A stretch of 13,444 bases of DNA from an uncultured Ruminiclostridium sp. (GCA_910579265.1 CAJTTE010000035.1:1-13444), one strand, 5' to 3'; positions 6,786 to 13,157 are shown, numbered from the stretch's first letter. Translations and numbers: made by a program. Notes: generated from the sequence alone by a model not told the origin.

Positions 6786-6835
6786 AAATCTTGATTTTAT
6801 GATTTAGGACCTCGGTTTTTTAAAAAACATAAATC
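6786..6835 (+). promoter_or_regulatory. Nested dyads in the DtxR-type leader, possible operator
   Basis: AAATC-TT-GATTT (6786-6797) is followed by GATTTA (6801-6806), a perfect 14-bp palindrome GTTTTTTAAAAAAC (6815-6828) and TAAATC (6830-6835). The GATTTA/TAAATC pair encloses the palindrome. The set lies just after the predicted transcription start, where an autorepressor could bind, or it could fold as an RNA hairpin. Binding is inference. Confidence 0.35.
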
Positions 6836-6861
6836 TTTTTACCCAAAGGAGCGTTAGAAAA

Positions 6862-7254
6862 ATGGAAATACAGCGTTCAGGCGAAGATTATTTGGAAACT
6901 ATATATATTCTTCATCAGCGTACAGGCTACGTGCGTTCTATTGATATCGCCACCGAAATGAACTACTCAAAACCAAGCGTCAGCAAAGGAATGAGCATTT
7001 TAAAGGAACTCGGATACATAATAATGGCTCCGGACGGGCAGATAAAACTGACCAAAGCAGGAGAAAAGCGGGCAAAAGAAGTATACTCCCGTCATCTTCT
7101 TATCCGTGAGTTTTTTGTAAAAAAGCTTAAGGTAAATCCAACCACGGCAGAAATAGACGCATGCAAGGTGGAGCATGTTATAAGCGAAGAAACATACTTA
7201 AGATTGCGTGAATTTATGGGTGAATGTCTTTCTGACGAATCCGGTCTGACATAA
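6862..7254 (+). CDS. DtxR/MntR-family metal-dependent transcriptional regulator
   Basis: A 130-residue two-domain regulator: a winged helix at about residues 6-66 (recognition helix near SKPSVSKGMSILKEL) and a dimerisation/metal domain at about 70-125, without the SH3-like third domain of DtxR. By alignment to Bacillus MntR the metal ligands are D9, E12, H78, C101, E104 and H105. C101 replaces MntR E99 and matches Cys102 of DtxR, while D9 is the MntR-like residue, so the site is mixed and the metal (Mn or Fe) is uncertain. The usual role is metal-activated repression of metal uptake. AAAGGAG precedes the ATG. No transporter gene is adjacent in the window, so its targets are elsewhere. Dyads in its own leader suggest autoregulation. 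Confidence 0.9.
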   Translation: MEIQRSGEDYLETIYILHQRTGYVRSIDIATEMNYSKPSVSKGMSILKELGYIIMAPDGQIKLTKAGEKRAKEVYSRHLLIREFFVKKLKVNPTTAEIDACKVEHVISEETYLRLREFMGECLSDESGLT

Positions 7255-7425
7255 GAATAAAAACGCTTGAATCAGATATTATCACAAAACAGATCTCTTA
7301 AATGTGGTTATGCTTTTCTCTATTATTCGGTTAGCTCTTTAATGACATTTAAATTAAACTAATAAGCCTTATTTGAAATTATTTATCTTCAGCAATGTCA
7401 TAATCACTGTAAAACAAAGTATCAA

Positions 7426-8055
7426 TTATAGGATATCGTTATAAATCAATGTTTTCCAATCAATTTCCTTTGTTGTGACATTGCAGTTTGCTTTGTTCAT
7501 ATATACCGACATAATATAATCAGCGTTTTCAAAAAAGCTAAAATGAAGCTTGGTTGTATCAACGTTGCGAAAGCCCTTGGTAAATCCTGATCCTGTCATT
7601 TTAACCGCGCTTTCCTTTTTGCACCATATTTGCCTTAAAAAAAGCTGCTTATCTTCAGATAGCTCAAAGCTCTTTAATTCATCGATTGAACATATTCTTG
7701 CAGCAAGATTTTCGTTTATTTTACGACTATCCATAAGGTCAAGTCCGATTTCATATTCGCAAACCGCCGCACCCACTGCTGTTTTACAATGACTCATACT
7801 GAAAAATAAATCTTGCTTTGAAAAAAAAGGTTTACCCTGTTTACCGTATGTAAAGGGAGCAGTGTCTGTTGCCGCAAATTCCTTTTCTAAAAGTAATTGA
7901 AGCAGTAAATAAGAAAAAGCTCCGTTTATTTTTTCCGGAGTTATTTTTTTTTCAACATATTCCCTCCGCCATAAAGGAAGCATTGACAGCGCCTTTTCCA
8001 AAGCGCCGTCATCTATCCCTTCGGTAGTAGCTGCGTAAACAACCGCATTTTTCAT
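7426..8055 (-). CDS. Sfp-type 4'-phosphopantetheinyl transferase
   Basis: A 209-residue type II PPTase, which transfers phosphopantetheine from CoA to a serine on carrier proteins. Family motifs appear in order: GKPFF (74-78), FFSMSHCK (84-91), G-L-D106-L-M, and WCKKESAVKMTGSGF (144-158) with E148 and K152. D106 and E148 are the expected magnesium ligands. M108 takes the place of the second acid found in Sfp (DxE); eukaryotic AASDHPPT-type enzymes also have Met there, so activity is plausible. The ATG at 8055 is chosen, with AAAGG about 10 nt upstream; an in-frame TTG at 8088 lacks a good site. No polyketide or peptide synthetase and no carrier protein is adjacent, so its client is elsewhere, possibly fatty-acid ACP. 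Confidence 0.88.
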   Translation of the reverse strand: MKNAVVYAATTEGIDDGALEKALSMLPLWRREYVEKKITPEKINGAFSYLLLQLLLEKEFAATDTAPFTYGKQGKPFFSKQDLFFSMSHCKTAVGAAVCEYEIGLDLMDSRKINENLAARICSIDELKSFELSEDKQLFLRQIWCKKESAVKMTGSGFTKGFRNVDTTKLHFSFFENADYIMSVYMNKANCNVTTKEIDWKTLIYNDIL

Positions 8056-8118
8056 TTGCAAATTACCTTTCCGTTCAATAGCCGACAAGTATTTTTAAAA
8101 ACAAATTGAATAATACTG

Positions 8119-8153
8119 ATCAGATATCAACAGCAACGTCAAAATCAGATATC
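8119..8153. repeat. Pair of direct repeats ATCAGATATC
   Basis: Two identical 10-mers (8119-8128 and 8144-8153), 25 nt apart, lie in the 123-nt gap between pdaA and the PPTase gene. The first nine bases recur at 7271-7279, 3904-3912 and, inverted, at 6096-6104. Function is unknown. Confidence 0.4.
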
Positions 8154-8178
8154 GTCATGCAAAAAGTTTACAAAGAAA

Positions 8179-9114
8179 TTAAAGTCCGGACGATAGCTTT
8201 TCTAAGTCTCCGATAACAAATCCGCTGCTTTGCCAATACCGAATAACGTCTTCAAGACAATCAGAATTAGCTTTTGAAATAGCATGGAGCAAATAAATTC
8301 CTCCGCAATGTGAAGATGAAGTTATAGTCTCATATGCCTGATCGGCCGAAGGTTGTTTATCTGCGTTCCAATCCTGATATGCGAAACTCCAAAAAACGCT
8401 GGTGTATCCCATATCTTGAAGCTGACTCATAGTTTTTTCACTGAATTCTCCCATAGGAAAGCGAAATAAGCTCATTTCATAGCCGAATTGCTCTTTAACA
8501 TATTCATGAAGCATCATTACTTCATACACTACCTCAGACTCGCTGCATTTTGGAAAACTTGGATGGGAATAACTGTGATTACCGACCGTATGACCCTCTG
8601 ATATCATACGTTCAACAAGCTCCGGGGAGGTTTTACAGTAATCATAGGTCACAAAAAATGCGGCCTTTACTCCGGTTGCTTTAAGGGTATCCAGGATTTC
8701 ATTTGTATAACCGTTTTCATAGCCCTCGTCAAAAGTAAGATATATGGTGTCATTCTCAGATGCGTCAATAAAAAGAGACGAGTATTTGCCGTATTTTTTC
8801 TGTGCGTTTACGGCATCGAGCGGACGGCCCAAATTGTCTTTGTTTTTTCCGAGACCCCAGCCTATAAGCGTATTGTCATTTTCGAAGGTAACTGCTATTC
8901 GTGCTGCCTGAACATCTGCGGTCTGAATTTCACCGAGCCCGGATTCATCGCCTTGTATATCGTCAGAAGTATTATAGCTGTTATCTGAGGCCTCTGTATA
9001 TTGTGTTTCTGACGTTCCCGTCCCCATGTTATTATCCTCGGTTCTCTCACTGCATCCTGTCACCATCAGGCTGCTTAAAGAAAGAATTGAAATCAACACA
9101 TATTTTGTTTTCAT
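8179..9114 (-). CDS. pdaA: Lipoprotein polysaccharide deacetylase, PdaA-like (muramic delta-lactam)
   Basis: A 311-residue NodB-homology protein. Residues 1-20 form a lipoprotein signal ending VTG with C21 as the lipidated cysteine; a Ser/Thr/Asp-rich linker follows to about 70. The PdaA-specific segment WGLGKNKDNLGRP...VNAQKKYGKY (86-111) precedes the deacetylase core: YLTFDEGYENGYT (125-137), H180 and H184 in NHSYSH as metal ligands, FRFPMGEFS (217-225), FWSFAYQDWN (241-250) and LLHAIS (275-280). TFDEGY replaces the usual TFDDGY, as in PdaA relatives. PdaA removes the acetyl group on muramic acid during delta-lactam formation in spore cortex, which points to a sporulating host. The start at 9114 is chosen because AAAGGA lies about 10 nt upstream; the ATG at 9135 has none. 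No clear promoter was found. Confidence 0.88.
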   Translation of the reverse strand: MKTKYVLISILSLSSLMVTGCSERTEDNNMGTGTSETQYTEASDNSYNTSDDIQGDESGLGEIQTADVQAARIAVTFENDNTLIGWGLGKNKDNLGRPLDAVNAQKKYGKYSSLFIDASENDTIYLTFDEGYENGYTNEILDTLKATGVKAAFFVTYDYCKTSPELVERMISEGHTVGNHSYSHPSFPKCSESEVVYEVMMLHEYVKEQFGYEMSLFRFPMGEFSEKTMSQLQDMGYTSVFWSFAYQDWNADKQPSADQAYETITSSSHCGGIYLLHAISKANSDCLEDVIRYWQSSGFVIGDLEKLSSGL

Positions 9115-9326
9115 AATACCGGTTCCTTTCAGCATATCATTTGATTTTATTTTGCTGAAAAAAACTCCTGTTATTCAACATAAAATATGTAAAAATATTT
9201 ACCTGTTTCCTTTTTTAACCAGGGCGATCCGATATACCAATACAGCTTGTTTTACCTCAATATTGTCCTTTGCCTTTAAAATATAAAAAATAATAACCTT
9301 TTATATTTGCAGATCTATTATTTCCG

Positions 9327-9381
9327 TAAAAATAAAATAAAAACGACCGAATCGTCGGATATCCGACGACAACAGCCGTTT
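9327..9381 (-). terminator. Intrinsic terminator of ireB with 18-bp perfect palindrome
   Basis: The core TCGTCGGATATCCGACGA (9352-9369) is a perfect palindrome. Outer arms AAACG (9341-9345) and CGTTT (9377-9381) extend the stem, with G-U pairs and a small internal loop between. The minus-strand tail reads TTTTTATTTTATTTTTAC. It starts 8 nt after the ireB stop and separates ireB from pdaA. Confidence 0.9.
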
Positions 9382-9388
9382 CTCAAAA

Positions 9389-9640
9389 CTACTCCTCTTC
9401 TCCCAGATAACTTCTTACCAATGATTGAAGCAGTTCATCCCTGTCGATATGTCTTATAAGACTGCGGGCATTCTTATATGTTGTAATGTAAGTCGGATCT
9501 TCCGAAAGAATATATCCTACAAGTTGATTTATCGGGTTGTATCCCTTTTCCTTTAAAGCCTCATAAACGGTGCAAAGTATTTCTTTCATTTCGGATTCAC
9601 GCTCATCACGAACTGAAAAAGTCATTGTTTTTTCGTGCAT
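9389..9640 (-). CDS. ireB: IreB family regulatory protein (UPF0297)
   Basis: An 83-residue protein starting MHEKTMTFSVRDE, with the near-invariant family block YEALKEKGYNPINQLVGYIL (residues 29-48), then SEDPTYIT, NARSLIRHIDRDELL and a LVRSYL end. In Enterococcus IreB is phosphorylated on threonine by the kinase IreK and works in cephalosporin tolerance and envelope stress. AGGAGG (9649-9654) lies 8 nt before the chosen ATG; longer in-frame starts have no site. The start overlaps by one base the stop of a hydrophobic leader ORF. In many Firmicutes this gene sits with ruvX/yqgF and UPF0473; here it ends at its own terminator and those neighbours are absent. It is divergent from the DivIVA-like gene. 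Confidence 0.95.
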   Translation of the reverse strand: MHEKTMTFSVRDERESEMKEILCTVYEALKEKGYNPINQLVGYILSEDPTYITTYKNARSLIRHIDRDELLQSLVRSYLGEEE

Positions 9641-9729
9641 TATGATTTCCTCCTGATTGATTGTATAAATATCCCGAGTCCAGCCGTTAAAATAACAGCA
9701 TATACAGGATACATGCGGCATTTCATCAT
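9640..9729 (-). CDS. Hydrophobic leader peptide coupled to ireB (29 aa)
   Basis: A 29-codon frame between the ireB promoter and ireB: a short basic start (MMKCR), a hydrophobic span (about residues 7-23, YPVYAVILTAGLGIFI) and a basic end (QSIRRKS). Its TAA stop (9642-9640) shares one base with the ireB ATG, giving TAATG, the arrangement typical of translational coupling. The ireB ribosome site AGGAGG encodes the Arg-Arg near its end. The first ATG lies about 20 nt after the predicted transcription start, but only a weak GGA is close, and ATGs at 9726 or 9714 are alternatives. I know of no named family. Translation is an inference from the overlap, promoter position and membrane-peptide character. 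Confidence 0.45.
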   Translation of the reverse strand: MMKCRMYPVYAVILTAGLGIFIQSIRRKS

Positions 9730-9755
9730 TCCGTTTTAAAACAATATTTTATTAC

Positions 9756-9784
9756 ATTATACACTATAATTGTCCCGGATACAA
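9756..9784 (-). promoter_or_regulatory. Promoter of the leader peptide and ireB
   Basis: Minus strand: TTGTAT (9779-9784), 17 nt, TATAAT (9756-9761). It puts the transcript start near 9749, about 109 nt before the ireB ATG but about 20 nt before the leader ORF. Confidence 0.85.
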
Positions 9785-9861
9785 CCCCCCTTTTTATTTT
9801 TTTTAATTTCTCTATGTTGCATGGTTACAAAATACATCCGTTTTTTTAGGAAATATCACTA

Positions 9862-9890
9862 TTGCTTTTATTCTCACATACTGATATAAT
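9862..9890 (+). promoter_or_regulatory. Promoter of the DivIVA-like gene
   Basis: TTGCTT (9862-9867), 17 nt, TATAAT (9885-9890), with an extended TGA directly before the -10. It faces away from the ireB promoter, with about 77 nt between the two -35 boxes. Confidence 0.85.
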
Positions 9891-9920
9891 TAAAATGAAA
9901 TAGTCTATTCGGAGGTACAT

Positions 9921-11465
9921 ATGGCACCAGCTAAAAATAACACCAGTAACGCCGGTACAGATTCCACAGGCGGTTTCAAAACCGTTGCTTTCGGTTTTGA
10001 CAAAAATGATGTAACCATGTACATCGCTTCGCTCAGAAAAAAAATGAAATCCATGGAGGAAGAGTTTGAACAAAAACTTACACAGGCACTTGAAAATCCT
10101 ACCGCATCAAATGACGCCTTAAAGCATGAACGTGATGTGATACGCGCCGAAATGGAAAGAGCCTGGGGCGATAAGCTTAAAGAACGTAATTCCATACTGA
10201 AGCAGCAACAAAGACAGATCAACGAGCTGGAAGAAAAAGTAAGCGAAAACGAAAAAGTCATAGAAGCACTTAAAGCACAGCTTTCCGCCGCCACATCGGA
10301 AAACAGCGATGACGGTGTAATGAATGCCCGCGCTGCAAAAGCCTATGTTCAGTTCACATCTGAACTGAGATCGATTTCGAGCATAGTACAAAAAACTTTA
10401 CAAAATATAGAAATGACATGGAAGGGCGAATTTGAGGAAGAAACAGAAAATTCTTTCCCCGAAAACTCTCAGGCGCCTGACGAAATTAATGAAATTTTAA
10501 TACAGAATCAATCCGTTAGCAACAGCGATCCTGTAAATCCCGCACAGACAATTTCCAACGAAAAAGCTTCAAAAAAGAAAAGCAGAGCTTCTGAAAAAGC
10601 TGCGGAGCCACAGGATAAAACTTCACATGCTTCGGCTCAAAAAGCTCCTGAGCCTATCTTTTTTGACGATATGGAGGATGACCCTCTTAAGGATATCATT
10701 GCCGATATTTCCGCGGAATCACCAAAGCCTGCTGTCTCCTTAAACGCTTCCGCTATGGACGAAACCGATTTGTATCAGCCTGGCACCCAATCTGAAGCAT
10801 CCAATTCTGAAGAAGGTCAAAAGGATGTTGATAATGAATCTGCAATCGGCGGATATGACAATTTTTCAAGCGATGATGACTTGAGTGATCTTCTTGCTGA
10901 ATCCGGACCTGCCGTATATACATCCGGAGCTTCATCCAATATAAGTGAAGACGATGATTTAAGCGCATTGCTTGCTGAAGATACGATCGATACTGATAAA
11001 AGAGCCGATTCTGACAAAAATGAAGATAAAGACGATATTTCGGATCTGATTGCCGAAGACTTTAGCGGCAACGATTTTGATGAAGATTTCATTATTTCCG
11101 AAGAAGACACAAAAACCATAAAAGGCGACGATCTGGACGCCGGACTTCTTTCCGATATTGTAATAAATCCCGGGAACGAACAAAACGGCGATCTTAACCA
11201 AATGCTTAAAGAAAAAGAAGAAAACGAATTTGCGGAATTCGGAGATCTTTTCATTGCGCCGGCTGACGAAGAAGATTCGATCGGATTTGACATTCATACC
11301 GATACGTCTTCAATGGAATATGAAGTTTCAGAATCATCCGAAAAAAGTTCAACCCAAAACAATGATAAAAAAGAGGATGACCTATTTGATTTTTCTTTTC
11401 TTGCCGCTGATTCCGACGATGAAGACGATATGAGCACCGATGCATCTTTTCCCGGAATGCTGTGA
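9921..11465 (+). CDS. Acidic DivIVA-like coiled-coil protein with repeated D-D-L motifs
   Basis: A 514-residue soluble protein with no signal or membrane span. Residues 19-41 (FKTVAFGFDKNDVTMYIASLRKK, shown in part) resemble the DivIVA/GpsB N-terminal membrane-curvature module. A heptad-like coiled coil follows at about 40-125, then a small domain at 135-165. From about 170 on it is low-complexity and very acidic, apart from a Lys/Ala/Ser patch at 214-242. Short motifs recur: DDPLKDIIAD (253), DDDLSDLLAE (318), DDDLSALLAE (344), DDISDLIAED (371), DDLDAGLLSD (403), GDLNQMLKE (423) and DDLFDFSFLA (486). I infer a scaffold placed at septum or poles whose tail offers several similar helical docking sites. 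GGAGG lies 5 nt before the ATG. The next gene starts 60 nt on with no terminator between, so they may share a transcript. Confidence 0.7.
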   Translation: MAPAKNNTSNAGTDSTGGFKTVAFGFDKNDVTMYIASLRKKMKSMEEEFEQKLTQALENPTASNDALKHERDVIRAEMERAWGDKLKERNSILKQQQRQINELEEKVSENEKVIEALKAQLSAATSENSDDGVMNARAAKAYVQFTSELRSISSIVQKTLQNIEMTWKGEFEEETENSFPENSQAPDEINEILIQNQSVSNSDPVNPAQTISNEKASKKKSRASEKAAEPQDKTSHASAQKAPEPIFFDDMEDDPLKDIIADISAESPKPAVSLNASAMDETDLYQPGTQSEASNSEEGQKDVDNESAIGGYDNFSSDDDLSDLLAESGPAVYTSGASSNISEDDDLSALLAEDTIDTDKRADSDKNEDKDDISDLIAEDFSGNDFDEDFIISEEDTKTIKGDDLDAGLLSDIVINPGNEQNGDLNQMLKEKEENEFAEFGDLFIAPADEEDSIGFDIHTDTSSMEYEVSESSEKSSTQNNDKKEDDLFDFSFLAADSDDEDDMSTDASFPGML

Positions 11466-11525
11466 GTTAAAAACACAGTAAAAATCGATTTCCGGATGCA
11501 TTTTCAATAAGGAGTATACCAATAA

Positions 11526-12092
11526 ATGAAAATTGACATCTCAAAACTCGCTGAGCTCACTGAATTGTTAAAAGCCGGCGATAAGGTTGAGCTTAGCGGT
11601 TGGATATACACAGGGCGAGATGCTGCCCATAAAAGATTTGCTCAACTTATATCCGAAAATAAGGATCTGCCCTTCCCTGTCAAAAACTCGGTTATATATT
11701 ATGCCGGCCCTACGGGAACAAAGGAAGGCATGGTCATAGGTTCTTGCGGTCCCACTACCTCCGGAAGAATGGATCCGTATACTCCCGATCTTCTTGATAT
11801 GGGTTTAAAGGGAATAATCGGAAAAGGAGAAAGAAATAGTAAGGTAGTTGAAGCAATTACAAAAAATAAGGCGGTTTATTTTTGTGCAATAGGCGGTGCC
11901 GGAGCATTAGCATGTAAATGTATAAAAAAATGTGAGATCATCGCATTTGAAGATCTCGGATGTGAAAGTGTCAAAAAACTTTATATAGAAGACTTTCCTT
12001 TAATCGTTGCTATAGACTGCCACGGCGGCAATATATTTAAAAGCGGCCGCCCAATATATTCAAAACAACAATATATAGACAATAATACATAG
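11526..12092 (+). CDS. Fe-S fumarate hydratase / L-tartrate dehydratase, beta subunit
   Basis: A 188-residue protein matching the C-terminal (beta) half of class I iron-sulfur hydro-lyases. Visible family blocks are SGWIYTGRDAAHKR (24-37), YYAGPTG (58-64), GPTTSGRMDPYTP (75-87), GIIGKGE (96-102) and AIGGAGALA (121-129). In this family the alpha subunit carries the [4Fe-4S] cluster and the beta subunit completes the active site for fumarate/malate or tartrate dehydration. The alpha gene normally lies directly upstream but is absent here; the upstream gene is the DivIVA-like protein. Several extra cysteines occur at 130-136. GGAG lies 11 nt before the ATG. Fumarase versus tartrate dehydratase cannot be decided from this subunit alone. 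Confidence 0.88.
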   Translation: MKIDISKLAELTELLKAGDKVELSGWIYTGRDAAHKRFAQLISENKDLPFPVKNSVIYYAGPTGTKEGMVIGSCGPTTSGRMDPYTPDLLDMGLKGIIGKGERNSKVVEAITKNKAVYFCAIGGAGALACKCIKKCEIIAFEDLGCESVKKLYIEDFPLIVAIDCHGGNIFKSGRPIYSKQQYIDNNT

Positions 12093-12123
12093 TTTTTCAG
12101 GTATATTTTGTGATAATTGTAAC

Positions 12124-12149
12124 AAACTTTCAGAAGTTTTCTTTTTTTT
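12124..12149 (+). terminator. Probable terminator after the hydro-lyase beta subunit
   Basis: AAACTT, loop TCAG, AAGTTT, then TCTTTTTTTT. The stem is only 6 bp and AT-rich, but the U-tract is long and it lies 32 nt past the stop codon, directly before the next promoter. Confidence 0.6.
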
Positions 12150-12150
12150 G

Positions 12151-12180
12151 TTGACTTATATACGCTTTTAATGTTATAAT
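12151..12180 (+). promoter_or_regulatory. Promoter of the sigma factor gene
   Basis: TTGACT (12151-12156), an 18-nt spacer and TATAAT (12175-12180), with extended TGT before the -10. The -35 adjoins the U-tract of the preceding terminator. Confidence 0.85.
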
Positions 12181-12203
12181 TCAGTTAATCGAGGGGAAGC
12201 GGA

Positions 12204-12779
12204 ATGACCGATGAACAACTTTTGGCTAAAGCCTTTCATGCGGAAAAAAACGGCATAATGTCCGAAAAGAACAAATATACCGCTTTACTTATTTCCAAAT
12301 ATATTCCTTTAATAAAAGCTAAAGCCAATTGCTTCAGAAACCGATGTGTTGAAGCTGACGATTTGATTTCCGAAGGATTTCTTGGATTACTCAGCGCTAT
12401 TCGATCTTATAATCCTGAAAAAGGGTCTTTTTCCGCTTTAGCGTCTGTCTGTATTTCAAATAAGATGAAGTCGGCTGTAACAAAAGGATCCGATACTTTT
12501 TTAAAAATGTCTCTCGATGAATCCGCTATTGAAGAAATAAGCGACGGAAATCCCAATACAGAGGATTTGATAATATTGAAAGAGCAAAACAACGAAATGC
12601 TGAAACAGGTAGATGAGCTTCTTTCCGAACGTGAGCGTGAAGTGTTTTATCTTTATTTGTCAGCATACAGCTATAACCAGATTGCCGAGAAACTGAATAT
12701 ATCTCCTAAATCTGTTGATAATGCAATTACAAGAGCCAAAGCAAAATTAAGGAACTGTTTTAAAAATACGGAGCTTTAA
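12204..12779 (+). CDS. Sigma-70 family RNA polymerase sigma factor, SigH/Spo0H-like
   Basis: A 191-residue alternative sigma factor with region 2 and region 4 and no regions 1 or 3. Region 2 covers about residues 27-95; ADDLISEGFLGLLSAIRSYN (51-70) is the core-binding helix 2.2, and GSFSALASVCISNKMKSAV (74-92) covers -10 recognition. Region 4 is at about 132-186: LSEREREVFYLYL, then the helix-turn-helix YNQIAEKLNISPKSVDNAITRAKAKLR. Spacing and content resemble Spo0H (sigma-H), the transition/early sporulation factor, more than ECF factors. This assignment is a judgement, as rare clostridial sigma-30-like factors look alike. GAGGGG lies 7 nt before the ATG. The gene ends in a hairpin that contains its stop codon. 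No anti-sigma factor is adjacent. Confidence 0.85.
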   Translation: MTDEQLLAKAFHAEKNGIMSEKNKYTALLISKYIPLIKAKANCFRNRCVEADDLISEGFLGLLSAIRSYNPEKGSFSALASVCISNKMKSAVTKGSDTFLKMSLDESAIEEISDGNPNTEDLIILKEQNNEMLKQVDELLSEREREVFYLYLSAYSYNQIAEKLNISPKSVDNAITRAKAKLRNCFKNTEL

Positions 12780-12789
12780 CGCTCCTTTA
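12770..12789 (+). terminator. Terminator overlapping the sigma gene stop codon
   Basis: GGAGC (12770-12774), loop TTTAAC containing the TAA stop, GCTCC (12781-12785), then TTTAT. The stem is short and the U-run poor, so strength is uncertain. Confidence 0.5.
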
Positions 12790-12792
12790 TAT

Positions 12793-12859
12793 GACCGGGT
12801 AGCTTAAGTCAAGAGCGTTGTTTATCAAAGGTGTCGGTTCGAATCCGTCCGAGGTCGGA
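12793..12859 (+). tRNA. Degenerate or truncated tRNA-like sequence
   Basis: A cloverleaf order is recognisable: acceptor GACCGGG, then TA, a D-arm GCTT...GAGC, an anticodon-like loop TTATCAA (12822-12828), a T-arm GTCGG-TTCGAAT-CCGTC (four of five pairs) and 3' acceptor CGAGGTC (five of seven pairs). It is only about 65 nt: the D-loop lacks its GG, the anticodon stem hardly pairs, and there is essentially no variable loop. No CCA is encoded. I read it as a decayed tRNA, or a tRNA-derived element in the 5' region of the zinc-ribbon gene, not a working tRNA. Confidence 0.4.
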
Positions 12860-12884
12860 AAAATATTAAGCGAGGTAAATCAAA

Positions 12885-13157
12885 ATGTACGAAGACAAAA
12901 CACTTGTTTGCAAGGACTGCGGAGCTGAATTTGTATTCACAGCCGGTGAGCAGGAATTTTATGCTGAAAAAGGTTTCGTAAACGAACCTCAGCGCTGCAA
13001 AGCTTGCCGTGATGCAAGAAAGAGTGCCGGAAGATCTAAGGAAATGTTTACGGCTACTTGCGCTGCTTGCGGTGGAGAAGCAAAAATTCCTTTCCAGCCC
13101 CGTGACGACAGACCCGTATATTGCAGCGAGTGCTTCGCCAAGCAGAAGGGCGAATAA
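12885..13157 (+). CDS. Small double zinc-ribbon protein
   Basis: A 90-residue protein with eight cysteines in four CxxC knuckles: C9/C12, C38/C41, C59/C62 and C80/C83, enough for two zinc ribbons. The first ribbon (LVCKDCGAEFVFTAGEQEFY...CKACR) matches the 'probable zinc-ribbon' (zf-trcl) family and the second (TCAACGGEAKIPF...VYCSECF) the CxxC-x-CxxC type; the pair is common as a stand-alone protein in Clostridia. Biochemical function is unknown; nucleic-acid or protein binding is likely for such ribbons. GAGG lies 9 nt before the ATG. No promoter box is clear; the tRNA-like sequence occupies the upstream region. Confidence 0.88.
   Translation: MYEDKTLVCKDCGAEFVFTAGEQEFYAEKGFVNEPQRCKACRDARKSAGRSKEMFTATCAACGGEAKIPFQPRDDRPVYCSECFAKQKGE

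Noticed and set aside
7340..7403. TAATGACATT / AATGTCATAA inverted pair as a terminator
   Set aside because: The arms are 44 nt apart, AT-rich and have one mismatch; no U-tract follows.
10119..11297. Several minus-strand open frames inside the DivIVA-like gene
   Set aside because: They are serine- and phenylalanine-rich mirror products of an acidic, biased coding sequence, with no ribosome sites.
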